This document shows, piece by piece, positions 9,244 to 17,957 of a stretch of DNA of 64,000 bases. The notes beneath the pieces were generated by a model. That model did not search any database, was not told the DNA's origin, and saw only the letters and a program-made list of their open reading frames with translations. Origin of the DNA: Sutterella sp. AM11-39 (GTDB taxonomy: Bacteria > Pseudomonadota > Gammaproteobacteria > Burkholderiales > Burkholderiaceae_F). The number at the start of each line of letters is the position of its first letter. Position 1 is the first letter of the stretch. The DNA is taken from contig NZ_QRLV01000001.1 in assembly GCF_003472385.1 (NCBI RefSeq), positions 248,001-312,000 on the forward strand, read 5' to 3'. A program made the position numbers and the translations under genes.

Positions 9244-9768
9244 ATGTTTGAAGTTGAGATTTTGCGCAATATCCGCGAGAGCTTCGGTGGCGACGAAGCC
9301 CTCGTCTTTTGGCAGACCGTGACGCACTTGGGCGACGCGGGACTCGTCTGGATCGCGCTGGGGCTTTTCCTGCTGTGCTTTCCGGGGTTTCGCCGCATCG
9401 GCAGCACCATCGGCATTGCACTTTTCTCAGGGTTTCTGATTTGCAACGTGCTCCTAAAACCCATGGTCGATCGCCTTCGCCCCTGTGAACTGCACGCCGA
9501 AGACCTGTTCATGGTCTGTCCCACCGATCCGTCTTTTCCATCCGGCCACACCACCGCCTCCTTTGCAGCCGCGGTTGCCTTCGGCATCTTTCACCCCAAA
9601 TGGGGCATGGGACTTCTGACACTTGCCGTTCTCATTGCCTGGTCACGGATGTACCTCTTCGTGCATTGGCCCAGTGACGTCGCCGTCGGCATACTGGTCG
9701 GCACCGTTTCAGCCGCCGCTGCCGCAGCTTTTACCAAATCGGTCTTCGAGGAGCGTTTAGGCCTCTGA
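9244..9768 (+). CDS. PAP2-family membrane phosphatase
   Basis: A 174-aa integral membrane acid phosphatase of the PAP2 superfamily. All three catalytic motifs are present: KPMVDRLRP (motif 1), PSGHTT (motif 2) and SRMYLFVHWPSD (motif 3). About five or six membrane helices are visible. Homologues dephosphorylate undecaprenyl pyrophosphate, phosphatidate or lipid A; this one cannot be assigned further from sequence. Its 3' end overlaps convergent scpA by 12 bp. Confidence 0.88.
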   Translation: MFEVEILRNIRESFGGDEALVFWQTVTHLGDAGLVWIALGLFLLCFPGFRRIGSTIGIALFSGFLICNVLLKPMVDRLRPCELHAEDLFMVCPTDPSFPSGHTTASFAAAVAFGIFHPKWGMGLLTLAVLIAWSRMYLFVHWPSDVAVGILVGTVSAAAAAAFTKSVFEERLGL

Positions 9769-10683
9769 CGCTGTCGGAGCACTGGAGCTGAAAAGATCCT
9801 GAGTGTCGTCAGAAGACCGCATCGGTGCCGCAGATACGTAGATCGGCGCAAAGGGAACGGCCTGCGTGATGCGAATGAGTCCTTCCTTAGCCAACTCCAA
9901 AAGCGCGAGATAGTTGACGATGCAAACGGAACGACCGGCCTCGGGCTCAAAAAGCTCCTGAAATTCCACAAACCGCTGCGTCGACAGGCGTTTGAGAATT
10001 GCGCTCATAAATTCGCGCACGGAAAGTTCCTGCTTCGACACCTTGTGGTGTCCCTTGAGATTGGCTTCGCGCAGAATGCCGTCCCAGGCAAGCCTCAGAT
10101 CATCGGCGCTCACTTCGGGCAAAAGTTTGATCTGTGCTTGTTCAATGAGCACATAAGCTCGCAGGAAGTCGCGGCTATTTCGCGGAACGCGATCCATTTC
10201 GGCAGCCGCCATCTTCATCTTTTCATACTCAAGCAGACGACGGGCAAGTTCGGCCTGCGGATCGGCAACCTCTTCGCCGGTATCGGCGTGCGTCACAGGA
10301 AGCAACAACTGGCTTTTGATCTGCATGAGATGCGCGGCCATTGCAAGATATTCGGCCGCAAGTTCCAGATTGCTTTCGCGGATCAGCTCCACATAGCTCA
10401 TGTACTGTTCCGTAACGATCGCCATCGGAATCTGCATGATGTCGAACTTTTGCCGTCGGATGAGATACAAGAGCAAATCCAGCGGGCCTTCGAAGCTTTC
10501 CAGAAACACACGCAGTGCGTCGGGCGGAATGTACAAACCCTCAGGCACCTTAAAGAGCGGCTCACCGTACAGACGCGCAAAGGCTACGCCGTCAATTGCT
10601 TCCGGCGTCGTATCCTGCGCATTGCCGGTATCCATTAAATCGGCAAGGCTGAGTTGCTTGGGCTGTGCGGCGTTCGAGGTCAT
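9757..10683 (-). CDS. scpA: Segregation and condensation protein A
   Basis: A 308-aa kleisin that works with SMC and ScpB in chromosome condensation and segregation. The core family region starts at FEGPLDLLLYLIRRQKFDIMQIP (about residues 60-83) and continues with LAAEYLAMAAHLMQIKSQLLLP. The ATG at 10683 lies 2 nt after the stop of the upstream ABC permease gene. Longer in-frame starts would lie inside that gene, and the N-terminal extension they add is not kleisin-like. No scpB is adjacent in the window. Confidence 0.93.
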   Translation of the reverse strand: MTSNAAQPKQLSLADLMDTGNAQDTTPEAIDGVAFARLYGEPLFKVPEGLYIPPDALRVFLESFEGPLDLLLYLIRRQKFDIMQIPMAIVTEQYMSYVELIRESNLELAAEYLAMAAHLMQIKSQLLLPVTHADTGEEVADPQAELARRLLEYEKMKMAAAEMDRVPRNSRDFLRAYVLIEQAQIKLLPEVSADDLRLAWDGILREANLKGHHKVSKQELSVREFMSAILKRLSTQRFVEFQELFEPEAGRSVCIVNYLALLELAKEGLIRITQAVPFAPIYVSAAPMRSSDDTQDLFSSSAPTASEA

Positions 10684-10685
10684 GA

Positions 10686-11483
10686 TTAGTGCAGCTGCAC
10701 AGCGCGACACCAGGGCGTAAGCACCACTTCGGAAAGCCACACGGCAGCGTAGAGAAGCAGCCCGATGACGCTCATGTCGAGAATGCCGTTAAACATCGCC
10801 AGCGTATCGCCCACACCCCAGGCGTCCATGATGAGAAAGCCCAGCCCCGTGGTCGTAGCAAAGCTCTCGGCCAAAAAGAGAACGGCAACGGCCGTGCCGC
10901 AGGCGACCTTCAGACTTGTCAGAAACGCCGGCAATGCCGCAGGCAAATAAACGTAACGGATTCGATCCCAGCGTCCCGCCCCCATACAAGTGATGGCCGT
11001 CTCATAGACGGGATCAAGCGAAAGCGCCGCCGCACGAACAATCACGATCATCTGATAGCCCGTCGTGAGCGCAATCAAAAGAACGCGGGAAGCGTCGCCC
11101 AGACCCAGAAAAAGAAAAAACACCGGCAACAACACGATTTTGGGCAACGGAAATGTCGTATAGACAAGCGGCGCGCCCAGCCAATCGGCCTTTTTGAGAT
11201 GTCCGAGCAAAAGTCCCAGAAAAAGCGCGGGAAGGGCACCGGCCGTAAGGCCGCAGATCAAACGCTTGAGGCTTACGATCATATGCCCGATATAAACGGG
11301 GTCAGCCAACGACTGGAAAAAGAGAAGAGCCGTCGTCACCGGAGAAGGCAGCAACGCTTCGCCTGCAGCGCGCGAAGCGACTTCCCACAGAAGTCCAATG
11401 AGAAAAAACGCCAGCGTGTAGCGCAGCAGCAAAATAAGAGCGCCTCTTTGAAAAGTTCCTTCTCTCATCTCACCACGCCCCAT
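10686..11483 (-). CDS. ABC transporter permease (NitT/TauT-type, SsuC-like)
   Basis: A 265-aa inner-membrane permease with about six helices. The EAA-loop region is in the middle to C-terminal half (AITCMGAGRWDRIRYVYLPAALPAFLTSLKVACG). It is the membrane partner of the ATPase encoded upstream (14-bp overlap) and of the secreted binding protein at 12254-13204. The family imports sulfonates, nitrate, pyrimidine precursors or similar small oxyanion/heterocycle solutes. The cargo is not identifiable here. Confidence 0.88.
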   Translation of the reverse strand: MGRGEMREGTFQRGALILLLRYTLAFFLIGLLWEVASRAAGEALLPSPVTTALLFFQSLADPVYIGHMIVSLKRLICGLTAGALPALFLGLLLGHLKKADWLGAPLVYTTFPLPKIVLLPVFFLFLGLGDASRVLLIALTTGYQMIVIVRAAALSLDPVYETAITCMGAGRWDRIRYVYLPAALPAFLTSLKVACGTAVAVLFLAESFATTTGLGFLIMDAWGVGDTLAMFNGILDMSVIGLLLYAAVWLSEVVLTPWCRAVQLH

Positions 11484-12264
11484 CGGTTAAATGCAGTTCC
11501 TGGCCCGCGCGAACCGCCGCCACGGCGTTGTGCAGGCGGCGCTGCACGGCATAGAAGGCATCCGTTCCGCGCACATCCACATTGGCGTCGTCCGTAAAGC
11601 TCGGATTGGCGCCGAAGGCGGCTACGCGCGATGGGCGTGCCCCCAGAAGCATGATGTGTTGGCCAAGATAAACGGCTTCACCGATGTCGTGCGTCACAAA
11701 GACCATCGTGCAAGGGTGACGTTCGCGCAGCTGTTTTAAGAAGTGCTGAAGATGTTCGCGCAAAACGGCGTCGAGCGCCGAAAACGGCTCGTCCATGAAA
11801 AGCACGTCGGGCTTGGCAATGAGCGCGCGACCGAGAGCCAGACGCTGGCGCTGTCCGCCCGAGAGCGCCGCAGGGAAGCGCCGCTCAAGGCCTTCGAGCT
11901 CAAGCTCGGCGAGCATTTCGCGCACGCGCTCGGCTATACCGTATTCCTTCTTGAGTTTCAAAGGCAAAGCCAGATTGCCCGCCACTGTGAGCCACGGGAA
12001 AAGCGCCAGATTCTGCCAGACAATGGCGTTGACGGGCTTGCCTGCACTCTCCGAGCTTCGGCACGACACGTCTCCCGCCACGGCAGGCAAAACCCCGGCA
12101 AGCGTCTGCAGCAGGGTGGTTTTGCCGCAGCCCGACTCGCCGATCACAGCCAGAGAACTGCCCGGCTGCAATGTGAAGTTCACGCCCGATAGCAAGGCCT
12201 GTCCGCGGCGCCCCACGGACAAGTCCGTTGCTTGAAGCGCAAACAACGCGCGCTTATTTTCCAA
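11470..12264 (-). CDS. ABC transporter ATP-binding protein (NitT/TauT-type)
   Basis: A 264-aa ATPase with a full set of motifs: Walker A GESGCGKTT (about residues 38-46), Q-loop WQNLALFPW, signature LSGGQRQRLALGRAL, Walker B VLFMDEPFSALD and H-loop VTHDIGEAV. FPW after the Q-loop is typical of the SsuB/TauB/NrtD group. It overlaps the substrate-binding-protein gene by 11 bp and the permease by 14 bp, so all three are one coupled operon. Confidence 0.92.
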   Translation of the reverse strand: MENKRALFALQATDLSVGRRGQALLSGVNFTLQPGSSLAVIGESGCGKTTLLQTLAGVLPAVAGDVSCRSSESAGKPVNAIVWQNLALFPWLTVAGNLALPLKLKKEYGIAERVREMLAELELEGLERRFPAALSGGQRQRLALGRALIAKPDVLFMDEPFSALDAVLREHLQHFLKQLRERHPCTMVFVTHDIGEAVYLGQHIMLLGARPSRVAAFGANPSFTDDANVDVRGTDAFYAVQRRLHNAVAAVRAGQELHLTDGAW

Positions 12265-13204
12265 CGTAGATGACCTCCTCGTAAGACGGCACTTTCTTGA
12301 TCATGCCGCGCTGAAGCATCCATTGTCCCACACGCTTGACATCTTCGGCCGTCGGAAGCGGCGGCAGACCATCTTCACGGCCGAAAAGCGAGAAGCGGAC
12401 CATCTTGTAGTCCTTGGCCACGGGCTGCGGGATCAGACGCTTTTGCACCATGAGCGCACGGTACTTATCGGGTTCGGCTTCGATCTTGCGGGCGGCTTCG
12501 GCCACAGCCTTGCGGAAAGCCGTCACGGTCTTGTCGTCGAGATAGGGCTGGCGCAGCGCCACCACGGCAAGCGATTCATCAAGTTTCGTGTCGTCCCAAA
12601 TCACGCGACCGCCCTTCTTTTCGACAACCGTCACAAGCGGTTCGGGCAAGAGCGCCGTTTCAATCTGGCCGCTCAAAAGCATCTGCAAGCGGATCGGAAT
12701 CTGACGCACTTCCATGTTCTTGAGCGCCTCGGGCTTGACGCCGGCTGTTTCCTGCATTCGGGTGAGCAGATAGTCGATGATAGTCGAAGCACTCATCGCC
12801 GTGGGCGTAGCCTTCAGATCGTTCAGAGACTTGATCTTGTCGACGTGCTTGGGCGAAACCACCATGCCGAAGGCGCGCTGTGCGGGAGTGGTGTGCGTCG
12901 TGGTGATCACAACGGCCTGAGCCGCTCCCGTTTCGTTCTGCGTAAAGACATTCATCAGGTCACCGAAATGACCGGCAAGCTGCCCGGCACGCATGGCAGC
13001 CCCCACTTCAAGCGCGCTCTTGAAAGGGACCGTCTGTACGTCAAGCCCTTCCTTCTTAAAGAGCCCTTCGTTGACAGCCACATCGAGCACGATGGAGTCG
13101 GCCGCGGGCAACGTGGCAATACGAAGCGTCTGCGCAGACACGCAGGCGCAGCCCGCACAAAGCAGGCTGCAGAGGATCGTTTTGAATGTCGATTGCATGT
13201 GCAT
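12254..13204 (-). CDS. ABC transporter substrate-binding protein (SsuA/NMT1-like)
   Basis: A 316-aa periplasmic protein with an N-terminal signal peptide ending near CVSAQ, then TLRIATLPAADSIVLDVAVNEGLFKKEGLDV, the usual N-lobe opening of the SsuA/THI5/NMT1 family. I chose the ATG at 13204. The in-frame TTG at 13246 sits against a terminator hairpin and gives a poor leader. Another ATG lies two codons on. It is the first gene of the importer operon. The ligand could be a sulfonate, a thiamine precursor or another small organic solute. Confidence 0.87.
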   Translation of the reverse strand: MHMQSTFKTILCSLLCAGCACVSAQTLRIATLPAADSIVLDVAVNEGLFKKEGLDVQTVPFKSALEVGAAMRAGQLAGHFGDLMNVFTQNETGAAQAVVITTTHTTPAQRAFGMVVSPKHVDKIKSLNDLKATPTAMSASTIIDYLLTRMQETAGVKPEALKNMEVRQIPIRLQMLLSGQIETALLPEPLVTVVEKKGGRVIWDDTKLDESLAVVALRQPYLDDKTVTAFRKAVAEAARKIEAEPDKYRALMVQKRLIPQPVAKDYKMVRFSLFGREDGLPPLPTAEDVKRVGQWMLQRGMIKKVPSYEEVIYVGK

Positions 13205-13248
13205 GGTTGAATCTTTGTTTGTCAGATTGATCGGAGATGCTCTCAACG

Positions 13249-13277
13249 AAAAACCCCGTGCTTTTCGGCGCGGGGCC
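13249..13277 (-). terminator. Terminator between malic enzyme and ABC importer
   Basis: Minus strand: CCCCGCGC, a six-nt loop, then GCACGGGG followed by TTTTTC. It ends maeA transcription 30 bp after its stop, so the importer operon needs its own promoter. Confidence 0.8.
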
Positions 13278-13306
13278 CCTTCGCGTTAACCCGTAACTCT
13301 AAAGGA

Positions 13307-14959
13307 TTATTCGCCACAAACAAAGTGTGGGTCTTCGGGTGACCACATCGTGGCCTTCACGGCGGCCAGAATGTCGGTCGGACGTTCAGCCTGTGCGAGT
13401 CCCTTGTTGTAGAGGTACGCGGCCACGGCAGCGGCAATCTCGGCCGACAGTTCGCGCACCTGGCTCAACGGCGGATACATCGAACCATTGTCAAGATCCG
13501 ACTGGCTCACGAGCTCAGCCAAACGCTTGGCGGCCGTAAGGAACACGCCCGTCGGGATCATTGTCGGCTGAGCGATCACGCAGCCCAGGCCGATGCCCGG
13601 GAACACGTAGCTGTTGTTACCCTGACGCGGCACAAATGTCTTGCCTCCGCAGCTCACCGGAGCAAAAGGCGAACCGGAAGCGAAGATCGCGCGGCCTTCC
13701 GACCACTGATACGCTTCCGCGGCCGTGCATTCGGCCTTGGAGGTCGGATTGGAAAGTGCAAAGATGATCGGGCGTTCGTTCAGAGCGCTCATCTCTTCGA
13801 TCACTTCCTTTGTAAACGTCTTGGGCTGAGCAGAAACGCCGATGATAGCCGTAGGCTTGAAGACCTTGACGGCCTCAAGAAGATTGCCCGCGAGCGGCAG
13901 ATCGTGCGCAAACGGCAACTTGTTGGCAGCAAGCGTGTCGGAACGACGCGAGCTCACCATGCCCTTGGAGTCAACCAGAGCGATGCGCTTCAAGGCTTCT
14001 TCGCGCGGCAGGCCTTCTTCGGCCATAGCGTCGGCAATCAGATGAGCAATGCCCGTTGCCGCCGACCCTGCCCCCAGGAAAAGCACGCGCTGTTCGGAGA
14101 GCTTTTCGCCCTTGACGCGCATGGCAGAGTACAGACCGGTAACAGACACCGAGGCCGTACCTTGAATGTCGTCGTTAAAGCACGGGATCTTGTCCTGCCA
14201 GCGTTCGAGCAGTTCAAAGGCGTGCGTGTTCTGGAAGTCCTCGAACTGGATCACCACATTGGGCCAGCGTTCGCGAGTGGCTTCAATGAATTCCTGCACC
14301 AGTGCGTAATACTCTTCGCCGTCGACTCGCTTTTGCTGCAAGCCAAGATAGAGCGGGTCGTTGAGGTAGTTTTCGTTGTTGGTGCCCACATCAAGCGTCA
14401 CAGGCAGCACGTGCTGCGGGTTGATGCCGGCGCAAGCGGTGTAGAGCGCGAGCTTGCCAATGGGAATACCCATGCCGTTGATACCCAGGTCACCGAGACC
14501 CAGAATGCGCTGGCCGTCGGTCACCACGATCATCTCCACATTGTGCGTGGGCACGTTCTTGATGAGTTCGCGCACGCGACCGCGATCGTTGATTGAAACG
14601 TACAAACCGCGGGCATAGCGGAAGATATGGCTGAACTTCTGGCACGCTTCACCGACGGTGGGCGTGTAGATGAGCGGCATGTATTCTTCGATGTTCTTGA
14701 TCACCAGACGGAAGAAGGCGATTTCATCGGACGAATGGATGCCGTCCAAAATCAGGTACTTGCCCAGAGCCGTCGGCTGGGAGGCAATCACTTCCTCCAG
14801 GCGGCTGATCTGTTCCTGAACGCTCGAGACGCGAGGGGGCAACAGGCCGCGCAGGCCGTAGCGGTCGCGTTCTTCTTCGCTGAAGGTTGAGCACTTGTTA
14901 AACCAAGGATTGCGCAACAGACTCACGCCGCGCATTTCGCTATCACTGCAGTAGTTCAT
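13307..14959 (-). CDS. maeA: NAD-dependent malic enzyme
   Basis: A 550-aa malic enzyme of the large, eukaryote-like class that decarboxylates malate to pyruvate. It has the conserved YTPTVGEAC segment (about residue 98), a VTDGQRILGLGDLG nucleotide-site region, LDVGTNNE and FNDDIQGTA, plus a Rossmann motif LGAGSAATGIA. Length and motifs match SfcA/MaeA rather than the PTA-fused MaeB type. Cofactor preference (NAD) is inferred from the class. With the dicarboxylate carrier it suggests a C4-acid metabolism, but the genes are not linked. Confidence 0.92.
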   Translation of the reverse strand: MNYCSDSEMRGVSLLRNPWFNKCSTFSEEERDRYGLRGLLPPRVSSVQEQISRLEEVIASQPTALGKYLILDGIHSSDEIAFFRLVIKNIEEYMPLIYTPTVGEACQKFSHIFRYARGLYVSINDRGRVRELIKNVPTHNVEMIVVTDGQRILGLGDLGINGMGIPIGKLALYTACAGINPQHVLPVTLDVGTNNENYLNDPLYLGLQQKRVDGEEYYALVQEFIEATRERWPNVVIQFEDFQNTHAFELLERWQDKIPCFNDDIQGTASVSVTGLYSAMRVKGEKLSEQRVLFLGAGSAATGIAHLIADAMAEEGLPREEALKRIALVDSKGMVSSRRSDTLAANKLPFAHDLPLAGNLLEAVKVFKPTAIIGVSAQPKTFTKEVIEEMSALNERPIIFALSNPTSKAECTAAEAYQWSEGRAIFASGSPFAPVSCGGKTFVPRQGNNSYVFPGIGLGCVIAQPTMIPTGVFLTAAKRLAELVSQSDLDNGSMYPPLSQVRELSAEIAAAVAAYLYNKGLAQAERPTDILAAVKATMWSPEDPHFVCGE

Positions 14960-15187
14960 TTTGTTCTCAGGCTCGAGGTTTTCGTTTTAAATCTGAAGGC
15001 GTCTTCAGGACAGGAAAAAGCCGCGCCCGAAGGGCGCCATTCCTGTGCAGTCGGCAATTCAATCAGGCAAGAAACAGAGCTCGGCAAAACCTTTCAAGCC
15101 TATTTTTGCCGACTCCTTTGTCGATTGTATCTCAGCTATGGTGCGAAAATACCGACTCACTGCGCCCGAAACGCAACGAAAAGCAAA

Positions 15188-15219
15188 TGGGCGCACGAGA
15201 ACCTTCCTCCCGTGCACCC
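15188..15219 (-). terminator. Possible terminator after cpoB
   Basis: GGGTGCACGG/CTCGTGCGCCC-type hairpin about 30 bp after the cpoB stop, followed on the minus strand by an imperfect T-rich tail. The remaining 14960-15187 gap between cpoB and maeA shows no gene. Confidence 0.45.
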
Positions 15220-15248
15220 ATCGGCGGAGTCTCCTATCGAGGCTTGCC

Positions 15249-15983
15249 TTACTTCTTCTTTTTGGCGTTAAGGCTCTTAAGTCGCTCCAGGGCCACTTTG
15301 GCTGCCGGCGCGTCCTTATGCTCCTTGATGATTTTCTGAAGCGTCTTGGAAGCGTTGGTGCGCTGCCCGAGGCCCACTTCAGCCGCGGCCTTCGTCAGCA
15401 ACGCATCCGGCACGCGAGCATCCTTCGGAAACTCTTTCAGAAGCTTGTTTTCGACTTCAAGCGCCTGCTTGAGTTCACCCGAAGCGTAAAGCGAATTACC
15501 AAGCCAGAAAAGCGCGGCGGGCATGTAACCGGTCTGCGGATAATTGGCGGTGAGCGTTCTTAAAAGCGCCTCGCTTTCCTCATACTTGCCCTGGGAAAAG
15601 GACGATACGGCAAGCGTATAGAGACGGCGTTCCTCAGCCGAAACGCGCACGGTACGCCCGTCGAGCTCCACGTCAGCGGGTTCAAGTTCGGCCATACGCT
15701 TGTCCAGATCGGTGTACAGGTCGCGATTGGAGCGCTGCTCCAGCGTGAGCTGGTTGGAGAGCTCTTCGACGCGGCCGATCAAACGAGCGTTTTGTTCGCG
15801 CAGCGCTTCGATCTGGTTTTGCAACATCAGCTGCGCGTTTTGAGCCGCCTCCACCTTTTCGCGCAAATCAAGAATAGCCTTGCGGGCTTCATCATCGCCG
15901 AACAAGGCGTGCGCAGGCAAAGAGGCCGCGAGCATTACCGGCGCAATCACCAGAGAGGCCAACCAATTTTTCTTCATCAGCAT
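15249..15983 (-). CDS. cpoB: Cell division coordinator CpoB (YbgF, Tol-Pal system)
   Basis: A 244-aa periplasmic protein. Signal peptide ends near LPAHA, then a coiled-coil trimerisation region (about residues 35-100, heptad-rich with NQIEALREQNARLIGRVEEL), then TPR repeats to the C-terminus. It coordinates peptidoglycan synthesis with Tol-Pal constriction. It lies 18 bp downstream of pal on the same strand, the expected order tolB-pal-cpoB. The C-terminus is a lysine run. Confidence 0.93.
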   Translation of the reverse strand: MLMKKNWLASLVIAPVMLAASLPAHALFGDDEARKAILDLREKVEAAQNAQLMLQNQIEALREQNARLIGRVEELSNQLTLEQRSNRDLYTDLDKRMAELEPADVELDGRTVRVSAEERRLYTLAVSSFSQGKYEESEALLRTLTANYPQTGYMPAALFWLGNSLYASGELKQALEVENKLLKEFPKDARVPDALLTKAAAEVGLGQRTNASKTLQKIIKEHKDAPAAKVALERLKSLNAKKKK

Positions 15984-16001
15984 GAACGGATCCGTCGGTG
16001 A

Positions 16002-16493
16002 TTAACGATAGACGATGTCGGCACGACGGTTCTGCGCCCAAGCTTCTTCCGTGTCACCCAGGGCGCGAGGCTTTTCACGGCCGAAGCTCACGGCTTCAAT
16101 GCGCGAGGCGGGCACGCCCAAGAGCTGCAAACGCTGCTTGACAGCTTCGCTGCGCTTCTGGCCGAGAGCGAGGTTGTATTCACGGCTTCCGCGGTTGTCG
16201 GTGTTGCCTTCCACCGTCACGTGACGCGACGGATTGGCCATCAGGTTGCGGGCGTGGGTTTCGACCACCGGCATGAATTCGGGCTTGACGGTGTAACTGT
16301 CGAAGTCAAAGTAAACGGCGTTGCTGTCGAGAGCGGCGCCGGAAGCCGAGCGATGCTTCGCGGCGGCATCGTCCTGTGTGGTACCGGCCTTGGCGGATTC
16401 GTCAAGAGGCACACTTGAACAGCCTGCCAGAAGCATGCTGGCGGCAACAAGACCCAAGGCGCAACCGCGGATGGCGATCTTAGAGAACTGCAT
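16002..16493 (-). CDS. pal: Peptidoglycan-associated lipoprotein Pal
   Basis: A 163-aa outer-membrane lipoprotein that tethers the outer membrane to peptidoglycan. I chose the ATG at 16493, which gives a clean lipoprotein signal with lipobox LLAGC; the upstream open frame is not protein-like. The OmpA-type peptidoglycan-binding domain has VYFDFDSYTVKPEF, VEGNTDNRGSREYNLALGQKRSEAV and the C-terminal ENRRADIVYR-like end (here QNRRADIVYR). Confidence 0.96.
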   Translation of the reverse strand: MQFSKIAIRGCALGLVAASMLLAGCSSVPLDESAKAGTTQDDAAAKHRSASGAALDSNAVYFDFDSYTVKPEFMPVVETHARNLMANPSRHVTVEGNTDNRGSREYNLALGQKRSEAVKQRLQLLGVPASRIEAVSFGREKPRALGDTEEAWAQNRRADIVYR

Positions 16494-16546
16494 GATGCGT
16501 TTGTCTCCGAAAAAAGTGTCTAAAAAATGTCCGTCTTCACAATTCA

Positions 16547-17848
16547 TCAGTCGAGCAACGGCCCCCACGTCGGCTCGCGGATGTCGCCGGCCGATGCGGT
16601 AAGCCAGGCCGAAACGGCTCCGTCGGTGCTCACGGTGCCAAGCACTCCCTTCTTGTTGCGTTCGCTCGCATAACAGATGATGCGGCCGTTTGGCGAGAAG
16701 CACGGACTTTCGTCGAATTCGTTTCCGGTGAGAATGCGTTCCTGACCGGTCTGCAAATCCATGATAGCAATGCGGAAGCGCCCGTTGGAGCGGGTCACGT
16801 AGCTGATTTCCGTTCCCTGCGGATTGAGCGCGGGGCTCACCGCATAGTTGCCGTTGAAGGTCACGCGTTGCGCGGAGCCTCCTGCCAGAGGCTGACGATA
16901 GATCTGCGGACTGCCCCCTCGGTCGCTCGTAAAGTACAGGTACTGACCGTCGGGAGAGAACACGGGTTCAGTGTCGATGGCCAGACTCTTGGAGAAACGC
17001 TGAACTCCCGAACCGTCCGTGTTGATCAAGAAGATCTGTGTATAACCGTCGCGCGAAAGCGCCACAGCAAGTTTCTTACCGTCGTGACTGAACGCCGGCG
17101 CCGAATTGTTGCCGCGGAAATTGGCCACGACACGGCGCTGACCGGTGGCAACCGTATGCACGTACACCACAGGTTTGCGCGCCTCAAAGCTCACGTAGGC
17201 AAGCTGCTTGCCGTCAGGCGACCAGGCGGGCGAAATGATCGGCTCCTTGCTCTTTAAGGCAGGCAGCGCGTTGGCGCCGTCGCTGTCGGCAACGATCAGC
17301 TCGTAGCTCTGCTTGGAGTGCTGCACAACGTACGCTAGGCGAGAAGCAAACAAGCCGCCCAAGCCCGTGAGCTTGTCGTATATGCGATCGGCAATGCGGT
17401 GACTCACCATGCGAAGCTGACGGTCTCCCGCAAGAGCGTACCATTCGTCGATCTGAGAGCCCGCCACCACGTCAAAAAGACGGAAGCGGATATCCCAGCG
17501 TCCGTCAGCGAGCTTCACAAGAGACCCCGTAGCAAGAATGTTGGCCTTTTTCTCCGTCCAGCGTTCAAACTGCGGACGCAGGCTCGTTTCAAGCGAGGCC
17601 TCAGCAGCCGAATCGGTGATGATTTGAAAGGCCCCCGTGCGTGCCAGATCGGCGCTGACAACCTGCATCAGATCTATGCCCGTCTCGGCCGACCCGTTGA
17701 AGCGTTCGAGCGCAAGCGGAATGCGGTTAGCACCCACGCCCGTGATTTCGATGCGCAGTTGCGCCCAGGCAGGAAGCGAGGAAAGGCCGCCCGCAGCGAC
17801 TGCGGCAGCCATCAGACTTCTTCTGGAAAAAGAAACGTCAGAGTTCAT
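16547..17848 (-). CDS. tolB: Tol-Pal translocation protein TolB, with a TAT-like leader
   Basis: A 433-aa periplasmic beta-propeller protein that binds Pal and passes energy from TolQRA. It has an N-terminal domain (about residues 30-160) and then WD40-like repeats of the form SPAWSPDGKQLAYVS and EPVFSPDGQYLYFTS. Unusually, the leader reads FSRRSLMAAAVAAGG...PAWAQ, with twin arginines as in TAT signals instead of the usual Sec leader. tolQRA is not next to it; purH is upstream instead. Confidence 0.95.
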   Translation of the reverse strand: MNSDVSFSRRSLMAAAVAAGGLSSLPAWAQLRIEITGVGANRIPLALERFNGSAETGIDLMQVVSADLARTGAFQIITDSAAEASLETSLRPQFERWTEKKANILATGSLVKLADGRWDIRFRLFDVVAGSQIDEWYALAGDRQLRMVSHRIADRIYDKLTGLGGLFASRLAYVVQHSKQSYELIVADSDGANALPALKSKEPIISPAWSPDGKQLAYVSFEARKPVVYVHTVATGQRRVVANFRGNNSAPAFSHDGKKLAVALSRDGYTQIFLINTDGSGVQRFSKSLAIDTEPVFSPDGQYLYFTSDRGGSPQIYRQPLAGGSAQRVTFNGNYAVSPALNPQGTEISYVTRSNGRFRIAIMDLQTGQERILTGNEFDESPCFSPNGRIICYASERNKKGVLGTVSTDGAVSAWLTASAGDIREPTWGPLLD

Positions 17849-17916
17849 TATTCGTTTTTTCGTCCGGCCGAGCCGGCTGTTTTACAAGCAAACCCGGCCT
17901 TCTTTGAAGATCGGGA

Positions 17917-17957
17917 AAAAGTGAAACAGCCTCCCTTTTCCCGCAATCTGTTTCTTT
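17917..17957 (-). terminator. Possible terminator of purH
   Basis: Minus strand GAAACAG ... CTGTTTC stem that starts at the purH stop and is followed by ACTTTTTC. Moderate strength. It would separate purH from tolB. Confidence 0.5.
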
